Source: Saccharomycopsis phalli
Lineage: Eukaryota > Ascomycota > Saccharomycetes > Ascoideales > Saccharomycopsidaceae
Length of the DNA: 64,000 bases
Direction of reading: 5' to 3'
NCBI GenBank assembly: GCA_020342235.1
Contig: CP073218.1
Location: 558,001-622,000 of the forward strand
Shown: positions 30,501 to 38,390 of the stretch, piece by piece
How the letters are laid out: the number at the start of each line of letters is the position of its first letter
Position numbering within the stretch: the first letter of the stretch is position 1
The notes under the pieces: model-generated
The model's input: only the letters and a program-made list of their open reading frames with translations
Told to the model about the DNA's origin: nothing
The model's database searches: none
Program-made: the position numbers and the translations under genes

Positions 30501-30648
30501 GTGATAATTTTTCCTTACTGATTCGCCGGTTTAATTTCGGTAACTGGTTCAACAAGTCGTTAGACACCCGCTTCTTAGGACCAGGGTTCAAATGACTAGA
30601 GTTCTCATCATTATATTTCCGTAATTTGGATAAATCAGGGAGAGGCAT
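21520..30648 (-). CDS. NUM1: Giant NUM1-like cortical coiled-coil protein with PH domain
   Basis: An uninterrupted 3042-residue frame. The C-terminus (about 2890-3035) is the Num1/Mcp5-type PH domain: GEFLYKYYRR, HERFFWVHPYTLTLYW, then IKITCPSRLRHNIWYNSLRYL. It binds PI(4,5)P2 in Num1, the cortical anchor for dynein and mitochondria. Nearly all the rest is coiled coil. Residues about 590-1140, 1230-1610 and 2010-2560 follow a strict seven-residue rhythm with Leu at one core position and His or Tyr at the other, separated by Lys/Glu-rich coil without the His. Saccharomyces Num1 (2748 residues) instead has 64-residue repeats. The N-terminal 580 residues include acidic Ser-rich segments (SESESEVEEDVSNFDSFG) and coil that may contact partners. 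Confidence 0.92.
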   Translation of the reverse strand: MPLPDLSKLRKYNDENSSHLNPGPKKRVSNDLLNQLPKLNRRISKEKLSQDVAPKLVPGAGQNNDKDLNFTVKLSQNLTLQSRKLQNENRQKDLKINELSRANALLSQKLEILNSKLSEINENEFKLDETNYQLNLNYQDNLAELKKYKDLNSKLTLEIAENTNINNDLNLLLDELKIKYRSLNDDYTTLKNSNLVKIEELENHIEELNNENNELLARAIKKEDAISPVIVENKLADTSVSNQADVSFEEPSEPVHRVIGSPVRKSSRNVELESQTLKSNLDHAHMIINKLRNQLSKYRKDKFNKTAVDTSTDKLLGRTEQWRSLASEMVNDSESESEVEEDVSNFDSFGVDESSYINNTMNSIDLNSKDVRSIIDEYVKQNNLKLIPIDADVSFNGLGHLDNGSMESFDGDISTVPELVPIKESKKSKRNSLADELNGTNFTREAILEQENETLKKEKELLQYENAELLSKQISKDNIDSQVSKFGLVALSVNDHTNLLNNQAASTKELTVLRKTTADLKSENEKLHVEIKDYINNKALLINENKDLKFAIDKLKFDMNSFKKQYNELEVVKRQVDKDNVNHSKKFAALESTHDEVVRELGELNTEHSALKNSYLEVNRSFAALKSDFADLKKAQDELTKTHTNLTQTHEDLTKSHENLIASHGTLDKSHAELTTSLSNSKTAHDETLGKLAVLVAAKEALEVTKKSIATDYDGLKKTHGDLTKNYDDLKNTHEGLQNSNKELQTRLTKLQSSKAELTDTLSALQDTHDHLKSTHDSLQADYNSLKTTHDSLLDTQKELETSHGALKSSYGTLEDHHRELNATHKDLQDTHSAIQEAKNKLQDNHEKLMGDHGKLKDDHEKLKNDHESLKDSHGSLKASHNELSETNSKLQTDYSGLVAAHSDLKTSHDTLQSTHNQLRTSRDTLQRDYDSSQSNLKTLQESHSELVSSNNELNNSHVELEASNSRLKDAHAALETSNSELQQAHLDLKDTNSKLEASHSELKRSNDELQSVHDELRTSYSTLSKEHEAQSASYKSLSGTHESKLKELAAATLGMGALKLTHDQLTSQHNKLTTDYDALSSDHVQLKENHRSLEQSYETLNNNKDSLQSEFKELSNKYESLKSDNDKLTSTHSLLVKSHGDLEKNFSSLQESFAKEKSTLSQEAEKLKTESQRKEKEIDDLKAQYQKKSDDIKALQAEKVKLTEVLSKLQAELESTKKDHTKLIGLKIVELESTKQALQETSQKLKENQDLTKSLELQKGELEKTLALKGESFESLSKEFDELKLANSNLHQEHTVLSKEHVSLKDAHSALTSDHESLKESHNSLESDLKNLTAIHGSLKMSHDELESKHNSLLGEHKALASDHDSSKEAARLVTEKYDALQNTHKSLVQDHDTLTGTHKSLKEGHVSLAASLAALEAAHKLLGSKHSSLEETHASLSSKHAELETSHKSLSGSLKDLEAEHKNLVATHNKLESDHKSLVANHNELDVAHRSLGSKYSDLESAHKSLRTEHTALEQDHASLNSRLEKSVGSLDKITLENKELSKNLDKLTAVNKQHAEEKIFANQKLQDLESQSGNTVELLNKKLAGIEASKKLLDDRHTDLTTKYRALESDHSVAVAHNSSKDKELHDISGELEMIKKEHSLIKEQRETDAATLAKVSAELALAKEESERTRKELEKQTSDFEGLKLQLENDKKAYAILVEERDSLVKQKSALESEKASALGAIEAQLKEKENISSARDKQLTETKDLLDKKNQEHVSLNEKLVAATASLLAAQKAHELLSGEYSKAKESRAIETEGFKKEITVKESRAAEIEAQCKVQEESLKKAEASLKTTQENLKKAEASLKTTQENLKKTQEDLKAAESSLQQAEEKSKTLQESLTEADQKLEDKQKEFLSMLTLLQAKVDEKDQSVSQLKQEISAIQQESSEFKTKESEKLEAIKKSIEGLNDEKNALEQEIQSLKLALNEKDKTIDQFNIEHKELGEKIHASENDKDANGKKLLEVTGVLAALKLAHEKLSKSHGGLEDKNLKLEKSMNDKVSELNQLKESNSKIQGDHDRLIEDHSQLEKSHQKLKEDHGKLTSEHTALNDNHAKLKDEHMTLSETHGALDYEYAALKTKISGLQVAGSELKDTHNSLAESHNELKKNYDELVETHDLLTKEHAQLTGSHKELTANHNNLTESHAKLTDDHSQLTEAHSMITGQHDTLSNDHSELKNQYNELNTQFSELNGAHAKLVEDNNTLKTQHAKSYNKLSEDKARLDEEHRKLNDVYSGLQKSHGELETNHSKLKSEILVLQGAHEALKNDHGSLNEKQLALQKSLDTSTETHGSMAQENLQLKDSHAKLKEQHDALTNSKSIMEGDYKDLQGTHDKLKTEFAALQSDHGELQNTHADLEKSFAQLEDDKALLAISHDQLKDEHNQLNSAHAQLSQDHNQLKEQHNLLQSDKSVSNDQYKQLEDNHAELVTKEAGIAALLATLKGDHSKLTESNTKLQADYSKLQESNDQLKHSYDLLQQHDEQLKKDHSDLVVSHEQLQHTHDALVTAHSDVTSSNDTASKEIENLKSQLSALEAEHSKLTTLHANVLGDYKELESTQSEKEGVLNEKIDKINGDYSILFADYNKLFKDHGELNESSKQMTTENLKLTGDLEDLRNQIKKLTEHSSSLQQDIAVLRKENSKMKEERYNEDKTLSFRKEASTREIETGGDILPKNIPDLDDEFVDASEIINVDVDEKFLRQKAEEFDLKVLSLEEYGRLTDNSIESFLSKNNYLLIPEKCYIATNMFKVPDVNNVIVIPKTYYNKLTRNDALAIHKVDNETIRQEALKRGISMTKIEEEDKTADETMQNTANNAFNRSTISSAPDTLLPASHNSFAQPRRLTTLSRSIVNRSSSIMSTKQSARSITGLSLATEASLSDNNIIGAVTQTVIGEFLYKYYRRLGPLSVMSEVRHERFFWVHPYTLTLYWSEENPIFGNPGDDKTRAAAIISVESVEDNNPLPVGIYHKSIVVHSSDRSIKITCPSRLRHNIWYNSLRYLIQRSAEGLDFE
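25088..25171 (-). repeat. Perfect 42-bp tandem duplication inside NUM1
   Basis: Two identical 42-bp copies, 25088-25129 and 25130-25171, encoding a 14-residue unit (KAEASLKTTQENLK) twice, with a third diverged relative alongside. Exactly two heptads per unit keeps coiled-coil phase. Full identity points to a recent duplication or gene conversion. Confidence 0.95.
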
Positions 30649-33635
30649 TTTGTGTGAAAGTTATTTAGTAGGGGTTACTCCAACAATCTATATTTTGTAC
30701 TTGTTGTATCCCTTACTTTTTGAAACTTGTTTATGAAAATTTGTAAATAAATAAATCGGCGATCCAGTTAAGGATAAAAACAGGCCACACCTTGCAGATA
30801 ATGTGTGAATAGAATAGAGAGTTGGAATTATATTTTACTTGTATATTCCGTGACGATATTAATTGGGTAGATTATATTTGTCGAGATTATATTTATTCTA
30901 GTTGTATTTATCCTAGTTGTATTTATCGCGGTTATATTTGTCGGGGTTATATTATTACCTTGACTCCTATAATTCTACACACCCACGGAAAAACTTTCCA
31001 TTTGAATTTCCATATCAATCTTTCCAATTATTGTGCCTACTACCATCAAATCGTTCATCCTTAATGTACCGCTGGTCCAATTAAGTTTTGCTTAAATTAA
31101 GTTTATCTGATCATTGTTTACTACAGATTCAGCCGTTTGTATTAGCCTATCACGTTTTTAGTCTTATGCTCTAAGGATTGATGCACCATGGCATAACGAG
31201 CGAAAAATTAACATGATTTCATCTCCTTCTTTTGGATATAATATATTCACTTAGAGTTTCCAACTGCCCAACGTCAATCGGCCTGTTGGATCATAACTAC
31301 CAAATCTGCATTGAGGCACGTATCAGTGGACCTTGGAGCTTTTCTAATGATTCCCCTTTTCAACGATATCCTCATTTGTTATTTTATGCGCCATTTTCGC
31401 GCAGCTAGTACCATTGGATAAACCAAGGATGTGCGCTAAAGTATTTGGTAATATATTTTGACAAGCGATTTTTCAGCCACGTCGCGTCATATCACTAAAG
31501 GTACGTGCTGTTGATTCTATTCTTGAGCTTTTGCAGTGTCATGGGTGATCATGTCAGACGTCGCATGAAACTAGACCACATTTAGAAGTAAAGGGACATA
31601 TTTTGGAGTAACAAAAGCAGCGTATTGTTTGTGCCCCTATTAATAAACGGAAAAATCATAGAACTGACTGGCATGAATTTCAATAATGAAATTTGTTTCC
31701 AATTTGCTGTTTGCATAGGTTGTTTGACCGATGTAGGGCTTGCCCAGATACAAAAGACTGGATTTTCTCTGGTCATAGACAGTGAATACTTGGTGTAGAC
31801 AGTGAATCATTGATGTAGTTGATAAAATATAAATCTATCCTGGGCGTCTAGTATAGTTGTAGCTTTTAATAAACATGGATTTATTTAGTTCATATAGTCT
31901 GTTTTGCGGTATTAGTAAAGTCCCTACACCTGCAACATTCTATATTACCGCGACAATATTAAGTGGCCAGTGATAGTATTTCGACTTTCAAATTCTTAAA
32001 AACAACGCTGTATATATTTGGAAATAATAATAGTAAGTTTACACACAATAGTAAAGTTATTTTGAGCCATTTCTCACGACTGGTACCAAGTCACACGTCA
32101 GGTCGCACCCAGAAGGTTGGATATTTCCATGATTGTAAAATAGTAAATTGAATACAACCAACGCAGATTGTCTAGACTCTGTTCTGGTCTTATTGGACCT
32201 GTCTCAGACTCTGCTGCAACATGAATGCTATTATTGTCCTTTGCAGGCTCAAAGACTGCATGCTCAGTTGCATAATGTGATTGTTGTGATTTCTAAATTC
32301 AGAATGTCTAAAGCTATTGGAAAGCTAAATTTTTTGTCTCAATTAACAATATCGTATTTACACCTTTACCAATAATAGAAATCCTCGTAACATGATTTCT
32401 AGACCTGATTTGCATGGACAATTAAAAAAAAACTTTCCATTTGCCTAAACGGAATGGCAACTTTTGTTTGTTAATGGGCTAGACACTGTCGCATTCCACA
32501 GTGACTAATTTTCATTATCAAATACGTGAGCAGTGAATACAAGACCCTCTACAAGGACAGAACCAGGCTCCTATATGAGGTGATTGTAGCCCCAAGGCGA
32601 TCTTCGGTACGGTTTCTCAGTTTCTCAGTGAAACCAGCCTCACTGACGATGAATTTCTACGACCCTTTGGCAAAGACCCAAAATGTGAAAGATGTGGAAT
32701 TGCTTCTCTCATTGTACATGCCTTCCAGTGACTTGAGCTCCTAGGAGCTCAAATACCAGGCTGTTGATTGAATTAGAATATTACTTGAAAAGTATTTATC
32801 GACTACAACATAGTTTGCAAACACACTGTGTTTTACTAGAACGTGATGGACTACTATTCTTCCAACACATGATGTGATTCAGCAAACTCGAAGCAAGAGC
32901 AGCCTGGCTTGTCTCACATCAACAGCAATACACTCTAAATAAAGATTTGGACCTCACGAGGACTATCAAGGCGATCAAGAGGTTTTTTCAAGAGCTGCCT
33001 CCGGAATTTGGTGAAAAATTAGTTGTCAAAACACAGTGCTTCCGGAGACAATATATAGTTAAAATACGAATAGCTAATAATGTTAATATGTGCTTATAAT
33101 ATTTTTCTTGGTAATGACTTGTTTAATGTTCGTAATCTGTGCTCATTCACTAAGCCTCTTGATAAACTCGTATATCAACATCAGCAAACTAAGGTCAAGA
33201 TACTTAGCTTCGCATTGTTGTTGAGAATGACAGAAGTTGGGCATTGTAATTATTATTCATTTTACAGATGTCGCCATTGATACTCATTACAATCTGAATA
33301 ATATCAATGGACTAATACCCAAGCGCGTCCATTGGGCGATTATACGAGACGTCACTTTGAACCAATGAATATAAAACTGAATTTTGCTGCTGATCAAATT
33401 CCAGACGATCAAATGATCCTCCAAAGCAAGCAGTGATCTCATTATAGATATGATTGTCGATTCACAACAAAATTTTCTGAGTAAAATGACTTGTGTGCTA
33501 GCGACAAGAACCATGCCAAGTGATTCGACCACCTGCCTATTTAGGTAACATGACTCATGCAAGATCAACTCCGCGATGACCCCGGGTAAAGAGCGTAAGT
33601 ATTTATACTAGGTGAAAAAATGTAAAAAATCAGAA
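30649..33635. other. 3-kb gene-free region
   Basis: The longest stretch without a credible gene in this window, between the 5' end of NUM1 and the MFS transporter start. It is AT-rich and contains a short 15-bp tandem array (about 30869-30957) and a 20-bp direct duplication at 31778-31817 (AGACAGTGAAT...TGT twice). A few coding-looking patches around 32526-33050 have no intact frame or recognisable product. The part next to 30649 must serve as NUM1 promoter and the part next to 33635 as transporter promoter. I see no tRNA or LTR. Confidence 0.5.
30869..30957. repeat. Degenerate 15-bp tandem repeat
   Basis: Five to six units of the type GTTGTATTTATCCTA / GTTATATTTGTCGGG, about 220 bp upstream of the NUM1 start. 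Confidence 0.75.
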
Positions 33636-35129
33636 ATGCAACAAGAGGATATTAAATCCACTGTGGACTCAGAAGCGACTGATCGCTGTTTGCTTACGGT
33701 TGATGAGTCAAAGAGGCTCGAGAGGATATATTTCCGGTTGGATGCTCGGATCATTCCAGCGTTGTGGTGCCTTTACTTTCTTTCTTCATTTGGCTCTTCG
33801 GCGTACGGCAATACCTTGACGATGAACTTCGAGAAGAACCATTCTTTGATCGCCAGCTTGAAGTTAAGTCCGCACCAATTGTCGACTGCCAGTGCGCTCT
33901 ATTATGTCGGGTACATTATCTTTGACTTGCCAATGAACTTGCTCATGACGAGACTTCCTCCGCAGGTGTGGTTGGCGAGAACGATCATTTCTGTCGGGTT
34001 GGTTTACTCATGCTACCCCTCTTTAAAGAACGGCGGTGGCTTGATTGCCATTCGTTTTGTCAGTGGCATTTGCGGCGCAGGTATTTGGCCCGGCATGGCG
34101 TACTACATCTCGCTTTGGTACCCTACGCATCGGTCAACCAAGCGGATTGGGTACTATTTCACTGCGGCACAGATGTCAGCTGCTGTGTCAGGGCTTGTGG
34201 CTGCGGGATTCCAGAAGATTGACGGCAATTTGGGGTTCTTTGGCTGGCAGTTGTTGTACTTGACGTACGGTGTCATTACCGTTGCCGTGGGGATTTCTCT
34301 TCTCTGGTGGTTGCCAGACCGGCCAAAATCGACTGAGAGATTGGATAGTGCCCTCAACCGGTTTGAGGAGCGTCTCCAGAGCTGGTTACCTCGCAACCCT
34401 GAGCCGTTGAACGAGGAGGACAGCACGATCCACATGAAGGATATGGAGTCGTACACACGACGGAAGATGCAATGGGGCTGGCAGGACTTGGTGAATGTCA
34501 TCAGCGACGTGCGGATCTGGCCGATTATCATGATGTACTTTGGGGTTGTGGGCACGGGCTTTGGACTTGCAGTTTTTGGCACCACGATCATCAAGGCCAC
34601 GAACCCGACGCTCACTGGCATTCAGATCTCGCTCTTGTACGCTCCGATCTGGTTGTTTGACTTGGGGGGCATCTTGACCATCACTCCGTTTGCCGACAAG
34701 TACAAGCAGTACCGGCTTGCGATCTTTGCCTTCTCGACCAGCATAATCATCTGCGGGCTCTGTGTGACGACATATGCCCCTGGGAAGTGGAGCAAGTACG
34801 GTGGGTTGCTTATTGCTGGGTACGGGCTTGGGCCCACGGTTCCAATCTGTATGGCCTTGGCAGCAGAGATATTCCAGCCGCGGCATGGAGACGTTGGGAC
34901 CGCAGCGGCATCAGCCTTGGTGTCTGGATTGGGTAATTTAGGGACGGTGATGGCGACATATGCGTTGTATAGTGGCTGGCCGGCGGACAAGGCGCGGATG
35001 TTCCGCGACAGTAACATGATTTTGGTGTTGATATGTGGCATTAGCATTGTTGCTGCCGGCTGCTGTTATTTGCTTAGGCGAGTTCTAGGTGACTTTGCTC
35101 CTAAAGAGCGGGCCCCAGAGACCCAGTGA
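33636..35129 (+). CDS. MFS transporter, Dal5-like anion:cation symporter family
   Basis: Encodes 497 residues from the ATG at 33636; the frame extends upstream only through non-ATG codons to an in-frame TAG at 33609-33611. Twelve hydrophobic segments fit a major facilitator. The N-terminal DARIIPALWCLYFLSSF is typical of the fungal Dal5/Tna1/Seo1/Thi73 (ACS) family, as is the early loop DLPMNLLMTRLPPQVWLAR. IAIRFVSGICGAGIWPGMAYYISLWYPTHRSTKRIG matches the conserved second signature. Substrates in this family are carboxylates, vitamins or ureido compounds (allantoate, nicotinate, biotin); the sequence does not decide. An 11-codon uORF or mini-intron lies just upstream (see findings). Confidence 0.9.
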   Translation: MQQEDIKSTVDSEATDRCLLTVDESKRLERIYFRLDARIIPALWCLYFLSSFGSSAYGNTLTMNFEKNHSLIASLKLSPHQLSTASALYYVGYIIFDLPMNLLMTRLPPQVWLARTIISVGLVYSCYPSLKNGGGLIAIRFVSGICGAGIWPGMAYYISLWYPTHRSTKRIGYYFTAAQMSAAVSGLVAAGFQKIDGNLGFFGWQLLYLTYGVITVAVGISLLWWLPDRPKSTERLDSALNRFEERLQSWLPRNPEPLNEEDSTIHMKDMESYTRRKMQWGWQDLVNVISDVRIWPIIMMYFGVVGTGFGLAVFGTTIIKATNPTLTGIQISLLYAPIWLFDLGGILTITPFADKYKQYRLAIFAFSTSIIICGLCVTTYAPGKWSKYGGLLIAGYGLGPTVPICMALAAEIFQPRHGDVGTAAASALVSGLGNLGTVMATYALYSGWPADKARMFRDSNMILVLICGISIVAAGCCYLLRRVLGDFAPKERAPETQ

Positions 35130-35529
35130 TTGGTAAATACAGGCTTTTTTTTAATCTAGTGTTGTAGGTGCAGGTACTATGCATGTCTGAGATTTGGGCC
35201 AGACAAAATCAACTCAAGCTACACCCATGTGCCGCTTGATCGTGGGACAAGAAATGACGCCCATTTTGCGTCGCTCGACCAATTTTCTTTTTTTTTTTTT
35301 TTTTTTTTTTTTTGGCCGCAAAGTAGCGTCGTCACACGACGCCCCACTCCTCTCACGTGCCACTCCAGTACTGGGGACCGGCGATCTCACTAGCATGTCA
35401 CAGGTTGTGCATTTTGTCTGGGTACCCATAGATTGACAAGCTCACAGCCAGATCTTTTGGCTTCCATGGAGATGGCAGTGCTGGATAAATATGCCCGCAC
35501 CTCCAATCTGAGACACTGTGCTTGACAAA
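35130..35529. promoter_or_regulatory. Promoter of the amino-acid permease with T26 tract
   Basis: A 400-bp region between two genes in the same direction. It contains an uninterrupted run of 26 T at 35288-35313, about 215 bp before the permease ATG, and a GATAAAT-like box near 35482. No gene seen. Confidence 0.5.
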
Positions 35530-37440
35530 ATGAATTCACACCGTGTGCGTTTGAGTGTGTCTAGCGGCAGCACCAGCAGCACCAAAGTCGATCCGGACTA
35601 TGGTGACACATTATACAAAGGCGACTCCTACTCGATCGACAGCATGGACCTCAGTAGTGTCGAGCGGTCGCCACGAGGTAACTACCCAGAAAACTCCAAG
35701 TTCCAGGGCCCGGTGGTGACTCCGGGACTCATTGCCTTCCACTCCGCAGGAACACGACCGCACCAGTTTACAATCAGCCACGAGGAGCACCACGGCTCCT
35801 CCAGGTCGCTGCAGAGCCTGTTTCCTCAGCAAGATACCCCGGCCAGGCTCTTCCAGGTGCTCAAGTCGCACCAGATTGCGTCCATCACCCTCTGCTCGGT
35901 GTTTGGCTCCGGCTTGCTCGTAAACACCGCAGAGACCCTCCAGCAGTGCGGGCCAGTGCCGTTGCTCATCGGCTACATTGTACTAGCGGCCCTTTCCTAC
36001 CAGATTGTCGCGGCATTGAGCGAAATGTGCGCATATATCCCCCTCCCCAACGCATACTCGGGCTACACCGAGCGATTTGTGGACCCTGCCCTTGGCTACA
36101 CCCTCGGGTACTTGTATCTCCTCCAGTACTTGATCATTGGCCCGAGCCAGATCTTTGCCGGGTCCGTGACGGTACAATACTGGGTGCCGGCCAGCCGTCT
36201 CAACCCGGCAGTGTGGATCTCGACATTCATTGTGATCCTCACGCTACTCAACTTCATCGACGTCCGAAGAATCGCCATCTCGGCCGACGTGTTTGTCTTG
36301 TTCAAGCTCGTGATATACTTCTTCATCGTCGTGCTCCTCTTGGTCATTGTCTGTGGCGGAAACGCACAGCACAGTGCCATTGGATTCAAGCTATGGAACA
36401 ACCCTGGCGTCATCAACTACACCACTTTTGCCCCGTTTGCCAGCCCCAAGCTCTCGGGCTTTCTCGCCGTCATTTCCGCAATCACAAACGCCGTCTTCTC
36501 GTTCGTCGGCATCGAAACGTTCTGCGTCACCGTGGGCGAGGCAAGAAACCCGCGCAAGTCCATCCCAAAGGCAAAGAATATCATCTTCACCTGCATTCTA
36601 TTCGCCTACTTGCCGTTTGTGCTTTTGCTCGGCATGTCCGTCGCCTACAATGACCCAGAGTTTCCTTCGGTCATTCTGAACCAGGCACTAAACTCGGTAC
36701 TGGCTTCCGCCATAGTGCTTGCCGTCAAGAACGCAGGGTTCAGAGTCATCCCCAGCCTATTGAACGGGTTCATCTTTGTGTTTGTGATCTCGTCCGCCAA
36801 CAGCAGCTACTACATCAGTACCAGAATCTTGCACGGCTTGTCAGCCTCGGGATTGGCCCCAAAGATCTTCAGCAACACCGGCACCCACGGAATTCCACAC
36901 TACGCCATTGGCTTGGTGGTGGTATTCAACCTACTTGCTTACTTGGGGGTCTTTGAATCGTCTAAAAAACTATTCGAGTTGTTTAGCAACTCAGTCAGCG
37001 GGCTCAGCTTGATTCTATGGGCCGCAATCTTGTTGACACATATTTGCTTTATACGTGCCACCAAGGTCCAGAATGTAAAGCGAGACTTCCCCTACAGATC
37101 ACACGGTGGATTGCCTGCCTCTGCAATTGCCCTAGTGGTATGCTTGCTCTTGATTCTTCTTAAAGAGTTCCAGGTGTTTTTAGATGTCAGCCACATGGAC
37201 TACCAAAAGTTGATGACCGGGTATTTGTGTATCCCTGGGTTCATCATAGTGTATGTGGCTTTCAAAATATATTACAGAACATCATTCATCAAGGCAGCGT
37301 CCGCAGATTTGTTCTTTTACAAGGACCGTGTCGACGCCTCGGAGGAAATATACCTTAACCAGGAGTTGGAGAACCTCAGACTAAACAGTAACCAGAAAAA
37401 GTCCTTCATAAAGAGGTGGTACCATAAGCTTCTTGTTTAG
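35530..37440 (+). CDS. Amino-acid permease (APC superfamily, YAT-like)
   Basis: Encodes 636 residues from the ATG at 35530. A soluble N-terminus of about 115 residues, Ser-rich with acidic and Tyr motifs, precedes the first helix, whose LKSHQIASITLCSVFGSGLLVN corresponds to the substrate-binding GxG region of yeast permeases, although the usual IGGxIGTGLF is diverged. About twelve helices follow. FVGIETFCVTVGEARNPRKSIPKA is the diagnostic APC motif after helix 6, and SSANSSYYISTRILHGLSASGLAPKIF the helix 8 segment. The C-terminus has a GYLCIPGFIIVY segment and a basic tail (NQKKSFIKRWYHKLLV). Likely plasma-membrane uptake; substrate unknown. Confidence 0.92.
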   Translation: MNSHRVRLSVSSGSTSSTKVDPDYGDTLYKGDSYSIDSMDLSSVERSPRGNYPENSKFQGPVVTPGLIAFHSAGTRPHQFTISHEEHHGSSRSLQSLFPQQDTPARLFQVLKSHQIASITLCSVFGSGLLVNTAETLQQCGPVPLLIGYIVLAALSYQIVAALSEMCAYIPLPNAYSGYTERFVDPALGYTLGYLYLLQYLIIGPSQIFAGSVTVQYWVPASRLNPAVWISTFIVILTLLNFIDVRRIAISADVFVLFKLVIYFFIVVLLLVIVCGGNAQHSAIGFKLWNNPGVINYTTFAPFASPKLSGFLAVISAITNAVFSFVGIETFCVTVGEARNPRKSIPKAKNIIFTCILFAYLPFVLLLGMSVAYNDPEFPSVILNQALNSVLASAIVLAVKNAGFRVIPSLLNGFIFVFVISSANSSYYISTRILHGLSASGLAPKIFSNTGTHGIPHYAIGLVVVFNLLAYLGVFESSKKLFELFSNSVSGLSLILWAAILLTHICFIRATKVQNVKRDFPYRSHGGLPASAIALVVCLLLILLKEFQVFLDVSHMDYQKLMTGYLCIPGFIIVYVAFKIYYRTSFIKAASADLFFYKDRVDASEEIYLNQELENLRLNSNQKKSFIKRWYHKLLV

Positions 37441-38390
37441 ATATATACCGCTACTATTTTAGATTATTAGATTGATACAGTGATTGCGTAGTCCTTGGCC
37501 AACCTTGTCGTTTCTAAATTCTCGCTGACTACCCAATGCCGTTCTCACGAATATTCAAATACAAATATAATATTGTGGCTACTCTACAATAAAGGCCAAA
37601 TGCTTAATCTCCCTTTGAATAAGTCGATTTTAAACACATTTGTTCGAATCATGATCCTTGTCTGTCGTTGTGAAATAAATGCATTATTTATAATAAATGA
37701 AAGTAAACTGCCGACAGAATTCACTCATTGTGTGCTTCTATTTTAAAAATACACCGTCAGAAAGGATACGGCACTGTTTACCATAACTTCAGTTGTGGTG
37801 TAATACGCCAGATTTTACCAAGCTAGAGGATGATATTTGCAAATCCCTGTCTACAAATGCTATTAAACTAGTAGCTCAATAGTCATTTGTCTCGGTAAAA
37901 TCAACTAAATTTGTTTCAGATAATATGATTTGGCATTGGCATATTTTTGCGGTAAATCAAAAAGGTTATTTCAGAAACTTTAAATGAATCTGCGTTGCAT
38001 CATTAATCAGCCAGCATCCAGACTCCTGATTGATCTATTGATCCTGGTAAGATTATCCCGGTTATTCCAAATTCCATATGCTCTACATTCCAGGTAATCC
38101 GCATTTCAAACAATCCACATTTTGGACAATCCATATTATAGGCAAATCATATTTTGGATAAACCATGTTTCAGGTGATCCATAGTTTAGGAAGTTATATT
38201 TTAGATAAAGCGTCCTTTAGGCACATTATATTTTAGACAAACCGTATTTCAGGCACTTTACGAGTATAATTCTTTGCAGTACACTGTAATTGTTACTGGG
38301 CAAACACACCAGTATTTATTAATTCTCTACATATAATACAACTCCAAGCAAAAACCACACTTTTATAATATTTCTTCTCGCGCCCTAATC
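37441..38390. other. Intergenic region with degenerate repeats
   Basis: About 950 bp between convergent permease and VAM3 genes. It holds a degenerate array at about 38085-38265 and, at 37811-37836, an isolated near-copy of the 3' coding end of ISA2 (GATTTTACCAAGCTAGAGGA). No gene seen. Confidence 0.5.
38085..38265. repeat. Degenerate 16-18-bp repeat array
   Basis: About ten imperfect units of the form ATATTTTAGACAAACC / CATTTCAGGCAATCC. The spacing is 16-18 bp and each unit has drifted by several bases, so the array looks old. Confidence 0.7.

Noticed and set aside
30649-33635. LTR retrotransposon in the gene-free interval
   Set aside because: I looked for paired terminal repeats and recognisable element genes and saw none; only short tandem repeats and anonymous patches are present.
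35288-35313. T26 run as the poly(A) tail of a retroposed copy
   Set aside because: No target-site duplication or gene-like sequence next to it; other promoters in the window also carry long T tracts.
37640-37655. GTTCGAATC, reminiscent of a tRNA T-loop
   Set aside because: No matching A box, acceptor stem or cloverleaf can be drawn around it.
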